From: Chloroflexi bacterium OLB14
Lineage (GTDB): Bacteria; Chloroflexota; Anaerolineae; Anaerolineales; Villigracilaceae
DNA length: 64,000 bases
Direction: 5' to 3'
Assembly (NCBI GenBank): GCA_001567105.1
Contig: LMZR01000022.1
Coordinates: 1 to 64,000, forward strand
The translations under genes and the position numbers were made by a program. Of the stretch, positions 8,325 to 16,996 are shown in pieces (position 1 is the first letter of the stretch; each line of letters opens with the position of its first letter). The notes beneath the pieces were generated by a model. That model worked only from the letters and a program-made list of their open reading frames with translations, was not told the origin of the DNA and did not search any database.

Positions 8325-9011
8325 CTATTCGCAGTCTTTCAAATATGTAACGAGGCGTTCTATCTTCTGGGTTCTATCTACCACTGCACCACCTTTATTC
8401 ACACCGATGAATTGAAAATCAATCCATGCTTTATCGAGGCGTAAGTTAGGATGCACGGTTTCACCTTTGAAGGTAAAAATAAAATTACCATTACCATCTT
8501 TCTTCATTTCACCTAAATTTTGCCATTCAGATGGGTATAAACCAGCAGGGTTATCAATTACACGATAGTAAATCACAGCTGTTTTGATATCTGGTAAGTT
8601 TGGCGTGATGGTGATTTGCATTTCACGTGGGAAACAGCGCAATGTTACTAAGTTACTGGAAAATGTGATGTTGGTAAAAACGCCTTTGCCTAATGCATTA
8701 TCTACATTTACAGCGACAGTTCCGCTGTTGTTACTTGCGGCAGGGTCAACTGTAGGTAAAGATTCAGTGGGCAAAGGTACTGCAGTTGGTACCAAGGTTT
8801 CGGTTGGCGCGGCAGTTGGTGGAACAGATGTGATAACAACAGTTTGGACAACAGGCACGGTTTGAACAACTGGTACAGTTTGAACGACTTCAACAGTTTG
8901 AACTACCGATACAGTTTGGATGACTGGTGTTGGCTGTTCTTGCTGAACAGGTTGGACGACGCCACAGGCCGCCAACAAAAGGGATAGGGTTATTAATAAA
9001 ACTTTCTTCAT
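8325..9011 (-). CDS. Lipoprotein with VVQTV repeats, unknown function
   Basis: 228 aa. Signal peptide MKKVLLITLSLLLAAC with lipobox LAAC (Cys16). It is followed by about six imperfect VVQTVxV repeats, then a Thr/Pro/Glu-rich linker, which together form a ~75-residue stalk. The C-terminal ~130 residues contain KTAVIYYRVIDN and WIDFQFIGVNKGG, a beta-rich globular domain I do not recognise. GAGGAGA precedes the ATG. Long Val/Thr linkers after the lipid anchor are common in Chloroflexota surface proteins. It is probably exposed on the outer face of the membrane. Confidence 0.8.
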   Translation of the reverse strand: MKKVLLITLSLLLAACGVVQPVQQEQPTPVIQTVSVVQTVEVVQTVPVVQTVPVVQTVVITSVPPTAAPTETLVPTAVPLPTESLPTVDPAASNNSGTVAVNVDNALGKGVFTNITFSSNLVTLRCFPREMQITITPNLPDIKTAVIYYRVIDNPAGLYPSEWQNLGEMKKDGNGNFIFTFKGETVHPNLRLDKAWIDFQFIGVNKGGAVVDRTQKIERLVTYLKDCE

Positions 9012-9166
9012 GTTTTCTCCTCTTTAAATGTGGTGCACATTGTAATGCACTTCATTTAATAAAGCCTCAAACTTTGGGGCTATTTAGGCTATTTTAAGTT
9101 ATCAATTCTGTAAGAATGTTTATTTATGCTGGCAAAGTGGCAATTCGTTGTTATTTTTATATCAGG

Positions 9167-9178
9167 TATAATAAAAAA
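9167..9178 (+). promoter_or_regulatory. -10 box for leaderless transcription of the radical SAM gene
   Basis: TATAAT (9167-9172, preceded by AGG) is followed by exactly six bases and then ATG 9179, with no Shine-Dalgarno. Transcription starting 7 nt after the box would begin on the A of the start codon. Confidence 0.7.
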
Positions 9179-11152
9179 ATGTTAAGTCCTCAACAAATTG
9201 AAAGCAAGCTCAATCGTATTTTGTTACGAGTGCAAAAACCTGGTCGCTATGTGGGTGGAGAGTTAAATTCTGTTGTCAAAAATTGGGATGATGTAAAAAC
9301 TAAAGTTGCTTTTGTCTTTCCTGATATTTACGACATCGGCGTTTCAAATGTGGGATTAAAAGTTTTGTACGACCAAATCAATCAACGAGAAGACGCGCTT
9401 GCCGAACGGGCTTACTCGCCATGGTTTGATATGGAAGCGTTAATGCGCCAACATGAGATTCCGCTCTACGCGCTCGAATCAAAACGACCTTTAGCCTGTT
9501 TCGACCTTATCGGCTTTTCGCTTCCCTACGAAACTTTATATACTAACACGCTCAACGTGTTGGATTTATCTGGCATTCCAATTCACTCAGCAGACAGAGA
9601 CGATTCGCACCCCATCATTATCGCTGGCGGACACGCCGCTACTAACCCTGAACCGATGTATAAATTCATTGATGCCTTTGTAATTGGTGAAGGCGAAGAA
9701 GTGATTCATGAAATTGTGAATGTGATTCAAAGAGTCAAAGGTCAAAGGTCAAAAGTCAACGGCGACCTGCGACCTGAGACTTGTGACCGAAATGAAATTC
9801 TACATGAATTAGCAAAGATTGATGGCGTGTATGTGCCTAAATTTTATGTCACCAATTATTTAGAAGATGGCACAGTTGCATACACTGAGCCAACTATTCC
9901 CGAAGCACGAAAATTAGTTAATAAAAGAATCGTTGCTAAGTTACCTCCCCCACCTACAAAATTCCTTGTGCCAAATATTGACGTTGTGCATAATCGTGTT
10001 TCGGTTGAAATTATGCGTGGATGTACGCGTGGATGTAGATTCTGCCAAGCAGGTATGATCACCCGTCCCGTGCGTGAAAGAAGCGTTGAAGAAGTTGTCG
10101 AAGCGGCAGATGCCGCCATTCGTTCATCAGGCTTTGAAGAATTAGCATTGTTATCATTATCATCTTCTGATTACACTTATGTCAAAGATTTGGTAGATGC
10201 CATCAGCAAAAAATTTGAAGGCAGAAAATTAACCGTTTCATTACCTTCATTGAGAATTGAATCTGTTTCCATTGACTTGATGGAAAAATTAAAGCAACGT
10301 CGCTCAGGTGGCTTCACCCTTGCTCCCGAAGCCGCTTCTGAAAAAATGCGTCGTATCATCAACAAATATATTCCTGATGAAGATATCATCAACACCACCA
10401 GAGAAATTTACGCCCGCGGTTGGACGACTGTTAAACTGTATTTTATGATTGGTCACCCCAGTGAAACGCTTGAAGATGTGCAAGCCATTGCAGATTTATG
10501 TAAACGAGTCATTGCGGAAGGCAGAAAAGTTGCAGGCTGGAAAGTTAAGTTAAATGCAGGCGTAAGTACATTTGTACCCAAACCACAAACACCATTTCAA
10601 TGGGTTTCATCTGATACACGCGAAAGCGTTTTAGAAAAACAAGCCTTACTTAAACGTGAACTATATAAAGATAGAAGTATTAAATTGAGTTTAACTGAAC
10701 CCGAAGATGCCATTTTAGAAGCATGGCTCTCACGTGGTGATAGGCGCATGGCTGATGTGGTTTACACGGCTTGGAAAAACGGCTCAAGGTTTGACGCGTG
10801 GAAAGAAGGTCGTAAATACGATACATGGATGCAAGCCTTTGCAGAACATGGCTTAGACCACGCTTTTTATACACACCGTCAAAGAAGAACTGATGAAGTT
10901 TTCCCATGGGAACATATCGGCACAGCATTGAGAAAAAATTTCTTATTCCAAGATTTCCGCATGTCATTGGAAGGGCAAATTCGTGTGGATTGCCGTCTGA
11001 ATTGTTTTGCCTGCGGAATTTTGCCCACCTTTGCAAACTTACGCCGTGAAAACCCAGGCAAAGGTTGGATGTGCCCAGACGTAAAATCACCTGCAACGAA
11101 AGTTAAGAGTGAAACAGTAAACAGTAATCAATTACCAGTGGTTGGTGATTAA
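9179..11152 (+). CDS. B12-binding/radical SAM protein, TIGR03960 family
   Basis: 657 aa from ATG 9179. An N-terminal B12-binding-like region (VAFVFPDIYDIGVSNVGLKV, IIAGGHAATNPEP) is followed by the radical SAM core with the CxxxCxxC cluster motif GCTRGCRFCQAG (Cys282, 286, 289). Other marks: SGGFTLAPEAASEKMRR and STFVPKPQTPFQW. The C-terminus has more cysteines (CRLNCFACGILPTF, GWMCPD). The partner gene TIGR03936 lies at 11754; in many bacteria the two are fused. Function is unproven, with RNA modification often suspected. A palindromic element is embedded in frame near residues 185-203. Confidence 0.9.
   Translation: MLSPQQIESKLNRILLRVQKPGRYVGGELNSVVKNWDDVKTKVAFVFPDIYDIGVSNVGLKVLYDQINQREDALAERAYSPWFDMEALMRQHEIPLYALESKRPLACFDLIGFSLPYETLYTNTLNVLDLSGIPIHSADRDDSHPIIIAGGHAATNPEPMYKFIDAFVIGEGEEVIHEIVNVIQRVKGQRSKVNGDLRPETCDRNEILHELAKIDGVYVPKFYVTNYLEDGTVAYTEPTIPEARKLVNKRIVAKLPPPPTKFLVPNIDVVHNRVSVEIMRGCTRGCRFCQAGMITRPVRERSVEEVVEAADAAIRSSGFEELALLSLSSSDYTYVKDLVDAISKKFEGRKLTVSLPSLRIESVSIDLMEKLKQRRSGGFTLAPEAASEKMRRIINKYIPDEDIINTTREIYARGWTTVKLYFMIGHPSETLEDVQAIADLCKRVIAEGRKVAGWKVKLNAGVSTFVPKPQTPFQWVSSDTRESVLEKQALLKRELYKDRSIKLSLTEPEDAILEAWLSRGDRRMADVVYTAWKNGSRFDAWKEGRKYDTWMQAFAEHGLDHAFYTHRQRRTDEVFPWEHIGTALRKNFLFQDFRMSLEGQIRVDCRLNCFACGILPTFANLRRENPGKGWMCPDVKSPATKVKSETVNSNQLPVVGD
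9732..9788. repeat. Palindromic repeat element inserted in frame within a coding sequence
   Basis: A GTC/GGTC-rich palindrome of about 57 bp. GGTCAAAAGTC (9747-9757) pairs with GACTTGTGACC (9778-9788), with further GGTC/GACC units between. It encodes RVKGQRSKVNGDLRPETCD, a hydrophilic insert in the loop before LHELAKIDGVYVP. The base pattern is that of an intergenic repeat, not of conserved coding sequence, and its length (19 codons) keeps the frame. Confidence 0.6.
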
Positions 11153-11211
11153 TTTGTTGTACTGCAAGATTTATCTTGCAACTCTTATGCGCGATATAAA
11201 TGTCACGCTAC

Positions 11212-11223
11212 TAAATTTGTAAA
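11212..11223 (+). promoter_or_regulatory. -10 box for leaderless transcription of the DfsB-like gene
   Basis: TAAATT (11212-11217), then six bases, then ATG 11224, with no Shine-Dalgarno. The box is a weak match alone; its exact 6-nt spacing fits the pattern at other genes here. Confidence 0.45.
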
Positions 11224-11754
11224 ATGAATAAAACCCAATTCCTCAATAAATTACAAATCGAACGCGATAAATTTGAGTTGTTACTCAACCGCGTTGGCTT
11301 CACACGCACCATGACCATTAAGGGCGTTTCAGGTAATTGGTCTATCAAAGATATCATTGCTCACATTTGGGCGTATGAACAATACATTGCTGACCGAATA
11401 AATGAAATCAAGCATGGAGATATTTATTATCCATGCAAAAAATTCAACGCTTTAGACGCTTTCTTGATTGAATTCGGCTACCCTGATTTTGGATCCCCGT
11501 TATTAGACGAAGAAGAATCAAATGCGTGGGTTTATGAAAAATATAAAAATATTGCCTTAGAAGAAATTGTAGCGCAAGAGATTCAAGCCTATTCCGCTAT
11601 TATTTCTGCCATCGAGTCTATGCCTGAATATGTATTGAAACAACATAATTTATTTGAACGTATAGCAGATAATACCTATCATCACTATCACGAACATACT
11701 AAAGCCATTAAAAACTGGCTGAAAACTCATACTTCAAAATCGAAAAAAATATAA
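11224..11754 (+). CDS. ClbS/DfsB-family (DinB-like) four-helix protein
   Basis: 176 aa. Opens with MNKTQFLNKLQIERDKFELL and has GNWSIKDIIAHIWAYEQYI, the usual DfsB signature (WSxKDxxAHxxxWE), plus a C-terminal histidine-rich helix (NTYHHYHEHTKAI). DinB-superfamily proteins carry a metal site made by three histidines, and ClbS itself is a cyclopropane hydrolase; the function here is unknown. Its stop overlaps the next start (TAATG at 11752), so the two are translationally coupled. It sits between the two radical-SAM-linked genes. Confidence 0.75.
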   Translation: MNKTQFLNKLQIERDKFELLLNRVGFTRTMTIKGVSGNWSIKDIIAHIWAYEQYIADRINEIKHGDIYYPCKKFNALDAFLIEFGYPDFGSPLLDEEESNAWVYEKYKNIALEEIVAQEIQAYSAIISAIESMPEYVLKQHNLFERIADNTYHHYHEHTKAIKNWLKTHTSKSKKI

Positions 11755-12383
11755 TGCGGGTTAGAATCACTTTTACAAAGCAAAATGCTTTACGATATAT
11801 CGGTCATTTAGACCTACATCAACTATGGGAGCGCACCATCCGCCGAGCAGATTTGCCATTGGCATATTCGCAAGGCTTTCATCCACAGCCGAAGATTAGT
11901 CTCGCCGCCGCTTTGCCACTGGGATTTTCTTCACGCGGTGAAGTGCTAGATATGCGTTTGAAAGAAAACATGTCTGTTGAAGATATATCAAAACGATTAA
12001 GTGACAATTTGCCTGTTGATGTTAAAATTATCAATATAGAAGAAGTGGAAGAAAATTTGCCAGCCTTGCAGACTCAGGTACTGTCAGCCAGTTATAATGT
12101 TCAATTGACAGAACCAGTTGAACGGTCCGAATTGATGCGCAGGGTTGAATCGCTGATGATGTCTGAATCCATCATCCGTGAACGGCGTGGCAAGCAATAT
12201 GATTTGCGTCCACTAATTGAGATGTTAAGTGTTATAACTGAAGCCAATGGAAACGTTTGGTTAAAGATGACACTGGCGGCGCGTGAAGGCGCAACGGGTA
12301 GACCTGAGGAGGTGTTACTAACATTAGATATTGAACCAGAAACAACTTTAGTTGAAAGAACTCGCCTAATTTTTATTACATAA
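11754..12383 (+). CDS. TIGR03936 (DUF2344) radical SAM-linked protein
   Basis: 209 aa, MRVRITFTKQNALRYIGHLD followed by LPLAYSQGFHPQPKISLAAALPLGFSS, a highly typical DUF2344 opening. The family occurs either fused to or next to TIGR03960 radical SAM proteins. Here it is separated from its partner by a DfsB-like gene and overlaps that gene by one base. In Chloroflexota and Firmicutes it often lies near ribosome or RNA-processing genes; molecular role unproven. Confidence 0.85.
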   Translation: MRVRITFTKQNALRYIGHLDLHQLWERTIRRADLPLAYSQGFHPQPKISLAAALPLGFSSRGEVLDMRLKENMSVEDISKRLSDNLPVDVKIINIEEVEENLPALQTQVLSASYNVQLTEPVERSELMRRVESLMMSESIIRERRGKQYDLRPLIEMLSVITEANGNVWLKMTLAAREGATGRPEEVLLTLDIEPETTLVERTRLIFIT

Positions 12384-12395
12384 AAGGAGTAATGT

Positions 12396-13374
12396 ATGGG
12401 TCTTATCGTTTCGTTATTTTTGGGGTTTGTGCCAATGTTTTTGTTCGCTGTATTTGTCTACTGGCTAGATAGATATGAAAAAGAACCAAAACTTTTATTA
12501 GGTGCAGCGTTTTTTTGGGGAGTGATTATTGCAGGCGGTGGCGCATTTATCATCAATACTGTTTTAGGTATTGGCGTATATGTAGTCACTTCGTCTGATG
12601 CTGTTACAAATTTTGCTACAGCATCTATCATTGCGCCCATTGTGGAAGAAACCCTCAAAGGCTTGGCAGTGGCTGTTGTGTTCTTTATGTTCCGTAAAGA
12701 ATTCGATTCTGTTTTAGATGGAATCATTTACGGTAGCATGGTGGGGTTAGGTTTTTCTGCTATTGAAAATACTTTATATATTTATCGTGATGGTTACTCA
12801 GCTGGCGGTTGGGGAGGCTTATTAGCTCTGGCTTTCATCCGTGTTATCTTAGTCGGTTGGATGCACGCCTTCTTTACAGCCTTCACAGGTATTGGCTTTG
12901 CCATTGCCCGCTTAAATAAAAATATCATTATAAAAATTTTTGCTCCAATCGTTGGTATTGGTATCGCAATATCGGCACATGCTTTCCACAATACATTTGG
13001 TAGTGTGGTTGGCTCAGGTGGTTTAGATTCTCTAGGCTTAACCATCCTTGCCGATATGCTTGGCTATTCTGTAATGATTGGCATTATCGTTTGGGTATTA
13101 GTACATGAGCGCAATGTAGTCAAACGCCAACTAGCCGAAGAAGTAGCCAGCGGTTTAATTTCACAAGCACAATATCAAAAAGCGCAATCACCTATCACAC
13201 TCACCACTGCTGGCTTAAGTGGTCGTGCCACATCACAGTTTTATCTTTTACTTGGCGAGTTAGCGCACAAAAAAAGAGCAACTACAGAAACATGGTGATG
13301 AAGGTGGTAACGCCCTCACTGTTGAAAAACTACGTACACAACTAGCAACTTTAGCACCACAAGCAAAAGCGTGA
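12396..13374 (+). CDS. prsW: PrsW family intramembrane metalloprotease (C-terminus frameshifted)
   Basis: Multi-pass membrane protein starting after AAAAGGAGTA. Motifs: WLDRYEKEPKLLLGAAFFWG, the Glu pair in APIVEETLKGLAV, GLGFSAIENTLYIY, and the His region GWMHAFFTAFTGIGF and ISAHAFHNTFG. As read, the frame stops at 13298. Removing one A from the A7 run at 13269-13275 continues it as KKEQLQKHGDEGG and so on to ...LAPQAKA, ending at 13374, a soluble tail typical of the family. PrsW-type proteases cut membrane anti-sigma factors; the target here is unknown. Confidence 0.85.
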
Positions 13375-13402
13375 TGTTAAAAAAACGCCTCTTTCTGATT
13401 TT

Positions 13403-13432
13403 CAGGCTGGTGATTTGTTTCATCAGCCTTTT
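13403..13432 (+). terminator. Rho-independent terminator of prsW
   Basis: AGGCTGGTG pairs with CATCAGCCT (one G-U) and is followed by a T-run. Confidence 0.7.
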
Positions 13433-13460
13433 TCTTTGCTGTGATAAAATTTCGCTCATC

Positions 13461-13532
13461 GCCCCCGTAGCTCAGTGGATAGAGCGTCAGCCTCCGGAGC
13501 TGAAGAGCGCAGTTCGAGTCTGCGCGGGGGTA
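13461..13532 (+). tRNA. tRNA-Arg (anticodon CCG)
   Basis: 72 nt. The acceptor arms GCCCCCG and CGGGGGT pair with a G1-U72 wobble. D-arm GCTCAGTGGATAGAGC; anticodon stem TCAGC/GCTGA with loop CTCCGGA, giving anticodon CCG; T-arm GCGCAGTTCGAGTCTGCG with the TTCGAGT loop; discriminator A. The 3' CCA is not encoded. A TAAAAT box at 13444-13449 lies 11 nt upstream. Confidence 0.95.
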
Positions 13533-13543
13533 CAAAACAACAG

Positions 13544-14416
13544 CTACTCTCCAATAAACACCCCAAAATGATTTGCCACTGGGCGCTCTTTGCCAGGGAT
13601 ATAACTGTCAATTGGAGAATTTAATATTTCGGTTTCACCATCTTCATTTTGAATAACCAAAGTAGATGAACCTCCCCCATCCAAAGCCATTGCATAATGA
13701 GCGCCTAAAGCCTTGAGCAATTCTGCTAATTCTTGAAAACTTGCGCCAGCACTATAAAACGGCTGACGACCATCCACTACTACTAAATAAATATAGCGCC
13801 CATTTCTATTGACTCCAATTGCAGTGCGCGGGTGAAGCGTTTCATCATCTAAACCCTCTACAATATTTCCACCTAAAATTAACATTCTATCGCCTGCAAT
13901 TGCCTGAAAAATTTTATTAGGAGGTCTGTTAAATGAAATTTCATTTCTTCGGCTCACATACAAAATCGGCTCGGCACGCGGGTCTTGCAAACCATCAGCA
14001 TAGATATCTTCATTCGATGCCGCAAAACCATTTGGGGTAACGGGGTCTCCTACATGCGGATAATAATCTGCTATACCATTTGACCACCAAGGGAAAAACC
14101 CATCCCCATTGATGGCAATTTGCAAATCAAATTCTTCTAAAAATTGCGAAGTTGTTCTAGCAGGCAATATTCCGTTTTCTAAAGTTCGGTCTGGTGGTGT
14201 GACGAAAAATTTTGGCTCGGCTGTTTTTCTATCAATGATGATGACGTGGGCAATCATGGCGTGAGGAACATAACGCACAATTCTTTGATATTTCACGCCC
14301 TCGTAAATTTCATATTTCGTAGCCACAGGCGCAGGGCGATCGAATGTAAAAAGAAAATACAAGCCCGCCACCAGCAAAATCAAAACAGGAATAGACCAAA
14401 TGATTATTTTCTTCAT
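13544..14416 (-). CDS. Phosphodiester glycosidase family protein (NAGPA domain), membrane-anchored
   Basis: 290 aa. One N-terminal helix (IIIWSIPVLILLVAGLYFLF) anchors an external domain with NAGPA/DUF2233 marks: LQIAINGDGFFPW, HPRTAIGVNRNGRYIYLVVV, the glycine-rich ALDGGGSSTL, and C-terminal NHFGVF. The family includes the mannose-6-phosphate uncovering enzyme and bacterial exported phosphodiester glycosidases acting on cell-wall or exopolymer glycans. Upstream, TACGAT lies six bases before the ATG, so it too may be leaderless. The 3' end comes within 12 bp of the convergent tRNA. Confidence 0.8.
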   Translation of the reverse strand: MKKIIIWSIPVLILLVAGLYFLFTFDRPAPVATKYEIYEGVKYQRIVRYVPHAMIAHVIIIDRKTAEPKFFVTPPDRTLENGILPARTTSQFLEEFDLQIAINGDGFFPWWSNGIADYYPHVGDPVTPNGFAASNEDIYADGLQDPRAEPILYVSRRNEISFNRPPNKIFQAIAGDRMLILGGNIVEGLDDETLHPRTAIGVNRNGRYIYLVVVDGRQPFYSAGASFQELAELLKALGAHYAMALDGGGSSTLVIQNEDGETEILNSPIDSYIPGKERPVANHFGVFIGE

Positions 14417-14454
14417 CGTTGCATCGTAACAAAATAAAATAAATATAAAATAAA

Positions 14455-14480
14455 AAGAGACAGGCTTGAACCTGTCTCTT
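14455..14480 (-). terminator. Hairpin terminator after the DUF1385 gene
   Basis: AAGAGACAGG and CCTGTCTCTT form a perfect 10-bp stem with a 6-nt loop, followed on the minus strand by T-rich sequence. Confidence 0.75.
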
Positions 14481-14502
14481 AATCTACGAAAAGCCTACGA
14501 AG

Positions 14503-15405
14503 TTATATAACCACTTCCGATTCTGCCTTCCGCATAGATTGAAACGACTCAATCGCCACTTCTAGCATTGAAAGGTCAGGGTCGCGAGTGGTGAGGTGTT
14601 GTAAGGCTAAATTTGGTTTAATCAATAATTTTACAAATGGATTATTTAAGTGATTCGCCGTCCAGCGGATGTATTCAAGTGAAATGCCAGCCAAAATGGG
14701 GATGAAAATAATTCTTGAGGCAATGCGCAATAAAAGATTAGGCATGGGTCCAAGCAAGGAAAAAATTAAGATTGAAAATAACATCAAGGTCAGCAAAAAG
14801 GCTGTGCCACAACGTGGATGTTCAATAGGGTATTTGGCTACGTTTTCAGGAGTCAACTCTGCGCCTGCTTCGTAAGCATTGATGGTTTTATGTTCTGCAC
14901 CATGATATTGAAAAACACGTCGAATATCAGGCATAAACCCAATGCCCCACATATACGCAATTAATAAAATTAATTGAAAGACACCTTCAGCAACATTCCC
15001 TATCCAATATGATTTAATGCCATTTTGAGCCAACAAATATTCCACACCACCACCAACGCTGGTGGGAAGCAAAAAGAAAAGCCCAATGCCGAAGAGCAGA
15101 GACAAGCCTAAAGTCAGATAAAGAGCCGGTCCCTCCAGTTTTTCATCTTCACCAGTTTGCGTATTGGCAGATAAAGTGAGAGCCTTCATGCCAAGTCCTA
15201 AAGCATCCCACAATAAAATTACGCCACGCAAAAAAGGAATTTTAGTAATTTTTGAGGTATAAATTTTGGCAAGTTTTTCAGTGTGAACAACGATGTTGCC
15301 ATCAGGTGCGCGCATAGCAACTGCAAATGCTTTTTGACCGCGCATCATCACGCCTTCCATCACTGCTTGCCCGCCGTATGTAATAATTCTATCTTCCATA
15401 ATCAT
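14503..15405 (-). CDS. DUF1385 family membrane protein (YqhQ-like)
   Basis: 300 aa. N-terminus ITYGGQAVMEGVMMRGQKAF is the family signature; later come FQYHGAEHKTINAYEAG and HPRCGTAFLLTLMLFSILIF. About four membrane helices. YqhQ-like proteins are widespread in Gram-positive and Chloroflexota genomes with poorly defined roles (zinc site suspected from the AEHKT and HPRCGT motifs). Starts at 15405 or 15399 are both possible; no clear Shine-Dalgarno. It follows the M20 peptidase gene on the same strand after a strong palindrome. Confidence 0.85.
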   Translation of the reverse strand: MIMEDRIITYGGQAVMEGVMMRGQKAFAVAMRAPDGNIVVHTEKLAKIYTSKITKIPFLRGVILLWDALGLGMKALTLSANTQTGEDEKLEGPALYLTLGLSLLFGIGLFFLLPTSVGGGVEYLLAQNGIKSYWIGNVAEGVFQLILLIAYMWGIGFMPDIRRVFQYHGAEHKTINAYEAGAELTPENVAKYPIEHPRCGTAFLLTLMLFSILIFSLLGPMPNLLLRIASRIIFIPILAGISLEYIRWTANHLNNPFVKLLIKPNLALQHLTTRDPDLSMLEVAIESFQSMRKAESEVVI

Positions 15406-15407
15406 TA

Positions 15408-15440
15408 AGACCTGACAGGTTTTTAAAACCTGTCAGGTCT
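15408..15440. terminator. Long perfect palindrome between DUF1385 and M20 genes
   Basis: AGACCTGACAGG plus T-run pairs with A-run plus CCTGTCAGGTCT, a 16-bp stem with almost no loop. It can terminate on either strand. I recall the ACCTGACAGGTTT wording as a frequent dispersed palindrome, so it may also be a mobile repeat. Confidence 0.7.
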
Positions 15441-15451
15441 GTTTCCTTTAT

Positions 15452-16819
15452 CTAAAAATTATTGAAAAAATGTACAAAAGCCTCAATGCCTTTATACCAA
15501 GTTGGTAAATGCAAATGTTCATCGGGTGAATGGATATTATCGTCAGGCAAACCAAAGCCAGTTAATAACGAATCAGCACCGACATATTTTTGTAACAACA
15601 CTACCGAACCAATTGAGCCACCTTCGCGTTTGAAGTAAGGCTTCTTACCCCACACAGTTTCAAAGGCTTTGGCTAATGCTTGCACACCAGCGGAATCACT
15701 ATCAACCAACGCCGCACCAGAACTATTTAATAAAGTCAACTCCCATTTAATTGTTTTGGGCGCATTCTTTTTGAGGTAAGCACGCAATTGTTTTTCAGTT
15801 TGTTCGGGTGTTTGGTCTGGCACTAAGCGACAAGAAATTTTTGCCATAGCATAAGCAGGTAAAACTGTTTTCGCGCCTTGACCCGTAAAGCCAGAAAGTA
15901 AACCGTTTACTTCTAGTGTTGGTCTTGCGCCAACTCTTTCAGCAGGAATAAATTGTGGTTCACCCCATAAGGCTGGCACACCTGTTATTTCTTTTAATTG
16001 TTTATCAGTTACAGGTAGGCGTTTGAAATCTTCACGTTCTTTTTTGCTTAACTTGCGCACTTTATCATAAAAACCTGGCAATGTAATTTTTCCATTTTTA
16101 TCGTGCATCCCTGCTACCAATTCAATCAATGCTTGGGCGGGGTTATGCACTGTACCACCAAACAAACCTGAATGTAAATCTTTGCTGGGTCCGAAAACTT
16201 TTAATTCAAAATATGCAAGTCCGCGCAAGCCTGTTGTGATGGTTGGTTTATCTGCGCCCATCATACCTGCATCAGGATTCAAACAAAAATCACAGGCTAG
16301 TAATTCTTTATTCTTGATGATAAATTCATCGAGGTGCATCGAGCCGATTTCTTCTTCGCCTTCGATTAACCATTTGATATTGACTTTCGCTTCACCTGTG
16401 CTGACAATTGATTCTACCGCTTTGAGTGATGCTACTACCTGACCTTTCATGTCCGATGTGCCGCGCCCGAAGAGATAATCTCCGCGCACTACTGCATTGA
16501 ACGGGTCTGATGTCCACAATTCGATTGGGTCAACAGGTTGCACATCATAATGTCCATAAATCATAATGGTGGGAGCATTTTTCCCAGCGCCAAGCCATTC
16601 ACCATACACAACAGGATGCCCAGCAGTTGGCATGATTTGTACGTTATTCATTTTGATAGAACGCAGTTGATTCGCTACCCACTCTGCCGCGCGTTGCATA
16701 TCAGGTTTGTTTTCATCTAATGTTGAGACGGATGGAATGGCAGAAAATTCTTGTAGATCAGTCAAGAATTTTTCTTTATTGGCACGAGCGTATTCGATGG
16801 CTTTATTTACATCAGGCAT
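15452..16819 (-). CDS. M20 family metallodipeptidase
   Basis: 455 aa, full length. Two-zinc site motifs: GHYDVQPVDP, GRGTSDMKGQ, EGEEEIGS and NPDAGM; dimerisation insert in the middle (DLHSGLFGG), and GGSIGSVVLL near the end. These match the CNDP/PepV-like dipeptidase branch that cleaves dipeptides released by uptake systems. AAAGGAGA precedes the ATG. The adjacent upstream gene is a peptide-binding ABC protein, so import and cytosolic hydrolysis of peptides are plausibly linked. Confidence 0.9.
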   Translation of the reverse strand: MPDVNKAIEYARANKEKFLTDLQEFSAIPSVSTLDENKPDMQRAAEWVANQLRSIKMNNVQIMPTAGHPVVYGEWLGAGKNAPTIMIYGHYDVQPVDPIELWTSDPFNAVVRGDYLFGRGTSDMKGQVVASLKAVESIVSTGEAKVNIKWLIEGEEEIGSMHLDEFIIKNKELLACDFCLNPDAGMMGADKPTITTGLRGLAYFELKVFGPSKDLHSGLFGGTVHNPAQALIELVAGMHDKNGKITLPGFYDKVRKLSKKEREDFKRLPVTDKQLKEITGVPALWGEPQFIPAERVGARPTLEVNGLLSGFTGQGAKTVLPAYAMAKISCRLVPDQTPEQTEKQLRAYLKKNAPKTIKWELTLLNSSGAALVDSDSAGVQALAKAFETVWGKKPYFKREGGSIGSVVLLQKYVGADSLLTGFGLPDDNIHSPDEHLHLPTWYKGIEAFVHFFNNF

Positions 16820-16839
16820 GTGAGTCTCCTTTAATGATT

Positions 16840-16996
16840 GTGATAACTCCGAAGGAGTGGAATGATTATAGATTTATAAATTGTGATATGCAAAACCCCG
16901 TAGGGGTGTAATTGATTTTGAAATTATGTCATCCTTCGGGATTTAGATTCTGTTAACTCATTTTCTATAATCATATCATCCCTACGGGATTTGAAT
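16840..16996. repeat. CCCGTAGGG-type repeat cluster
   Basis: Several short units around CCCCGTAGGGGT, CATCCTTCGGGAT and CATCCCTACGGGAT, with ATTATAGATT/TATAATCAT spacers, fill the gap between the peptide-binding protein and the peptidase. The same family appears at 49640-49837 and, diverged, at 21641-21691. Confidence 0.8.

Noticed and set aside
8584-8865. Long open frame on the plus strand opposite the VVQTV lipoprotein
   Set aside because: It arises from the repetitive codons of the minus-strand lipoprotein, which has a signal peptide and ribosome site; the opposite frame has neither.
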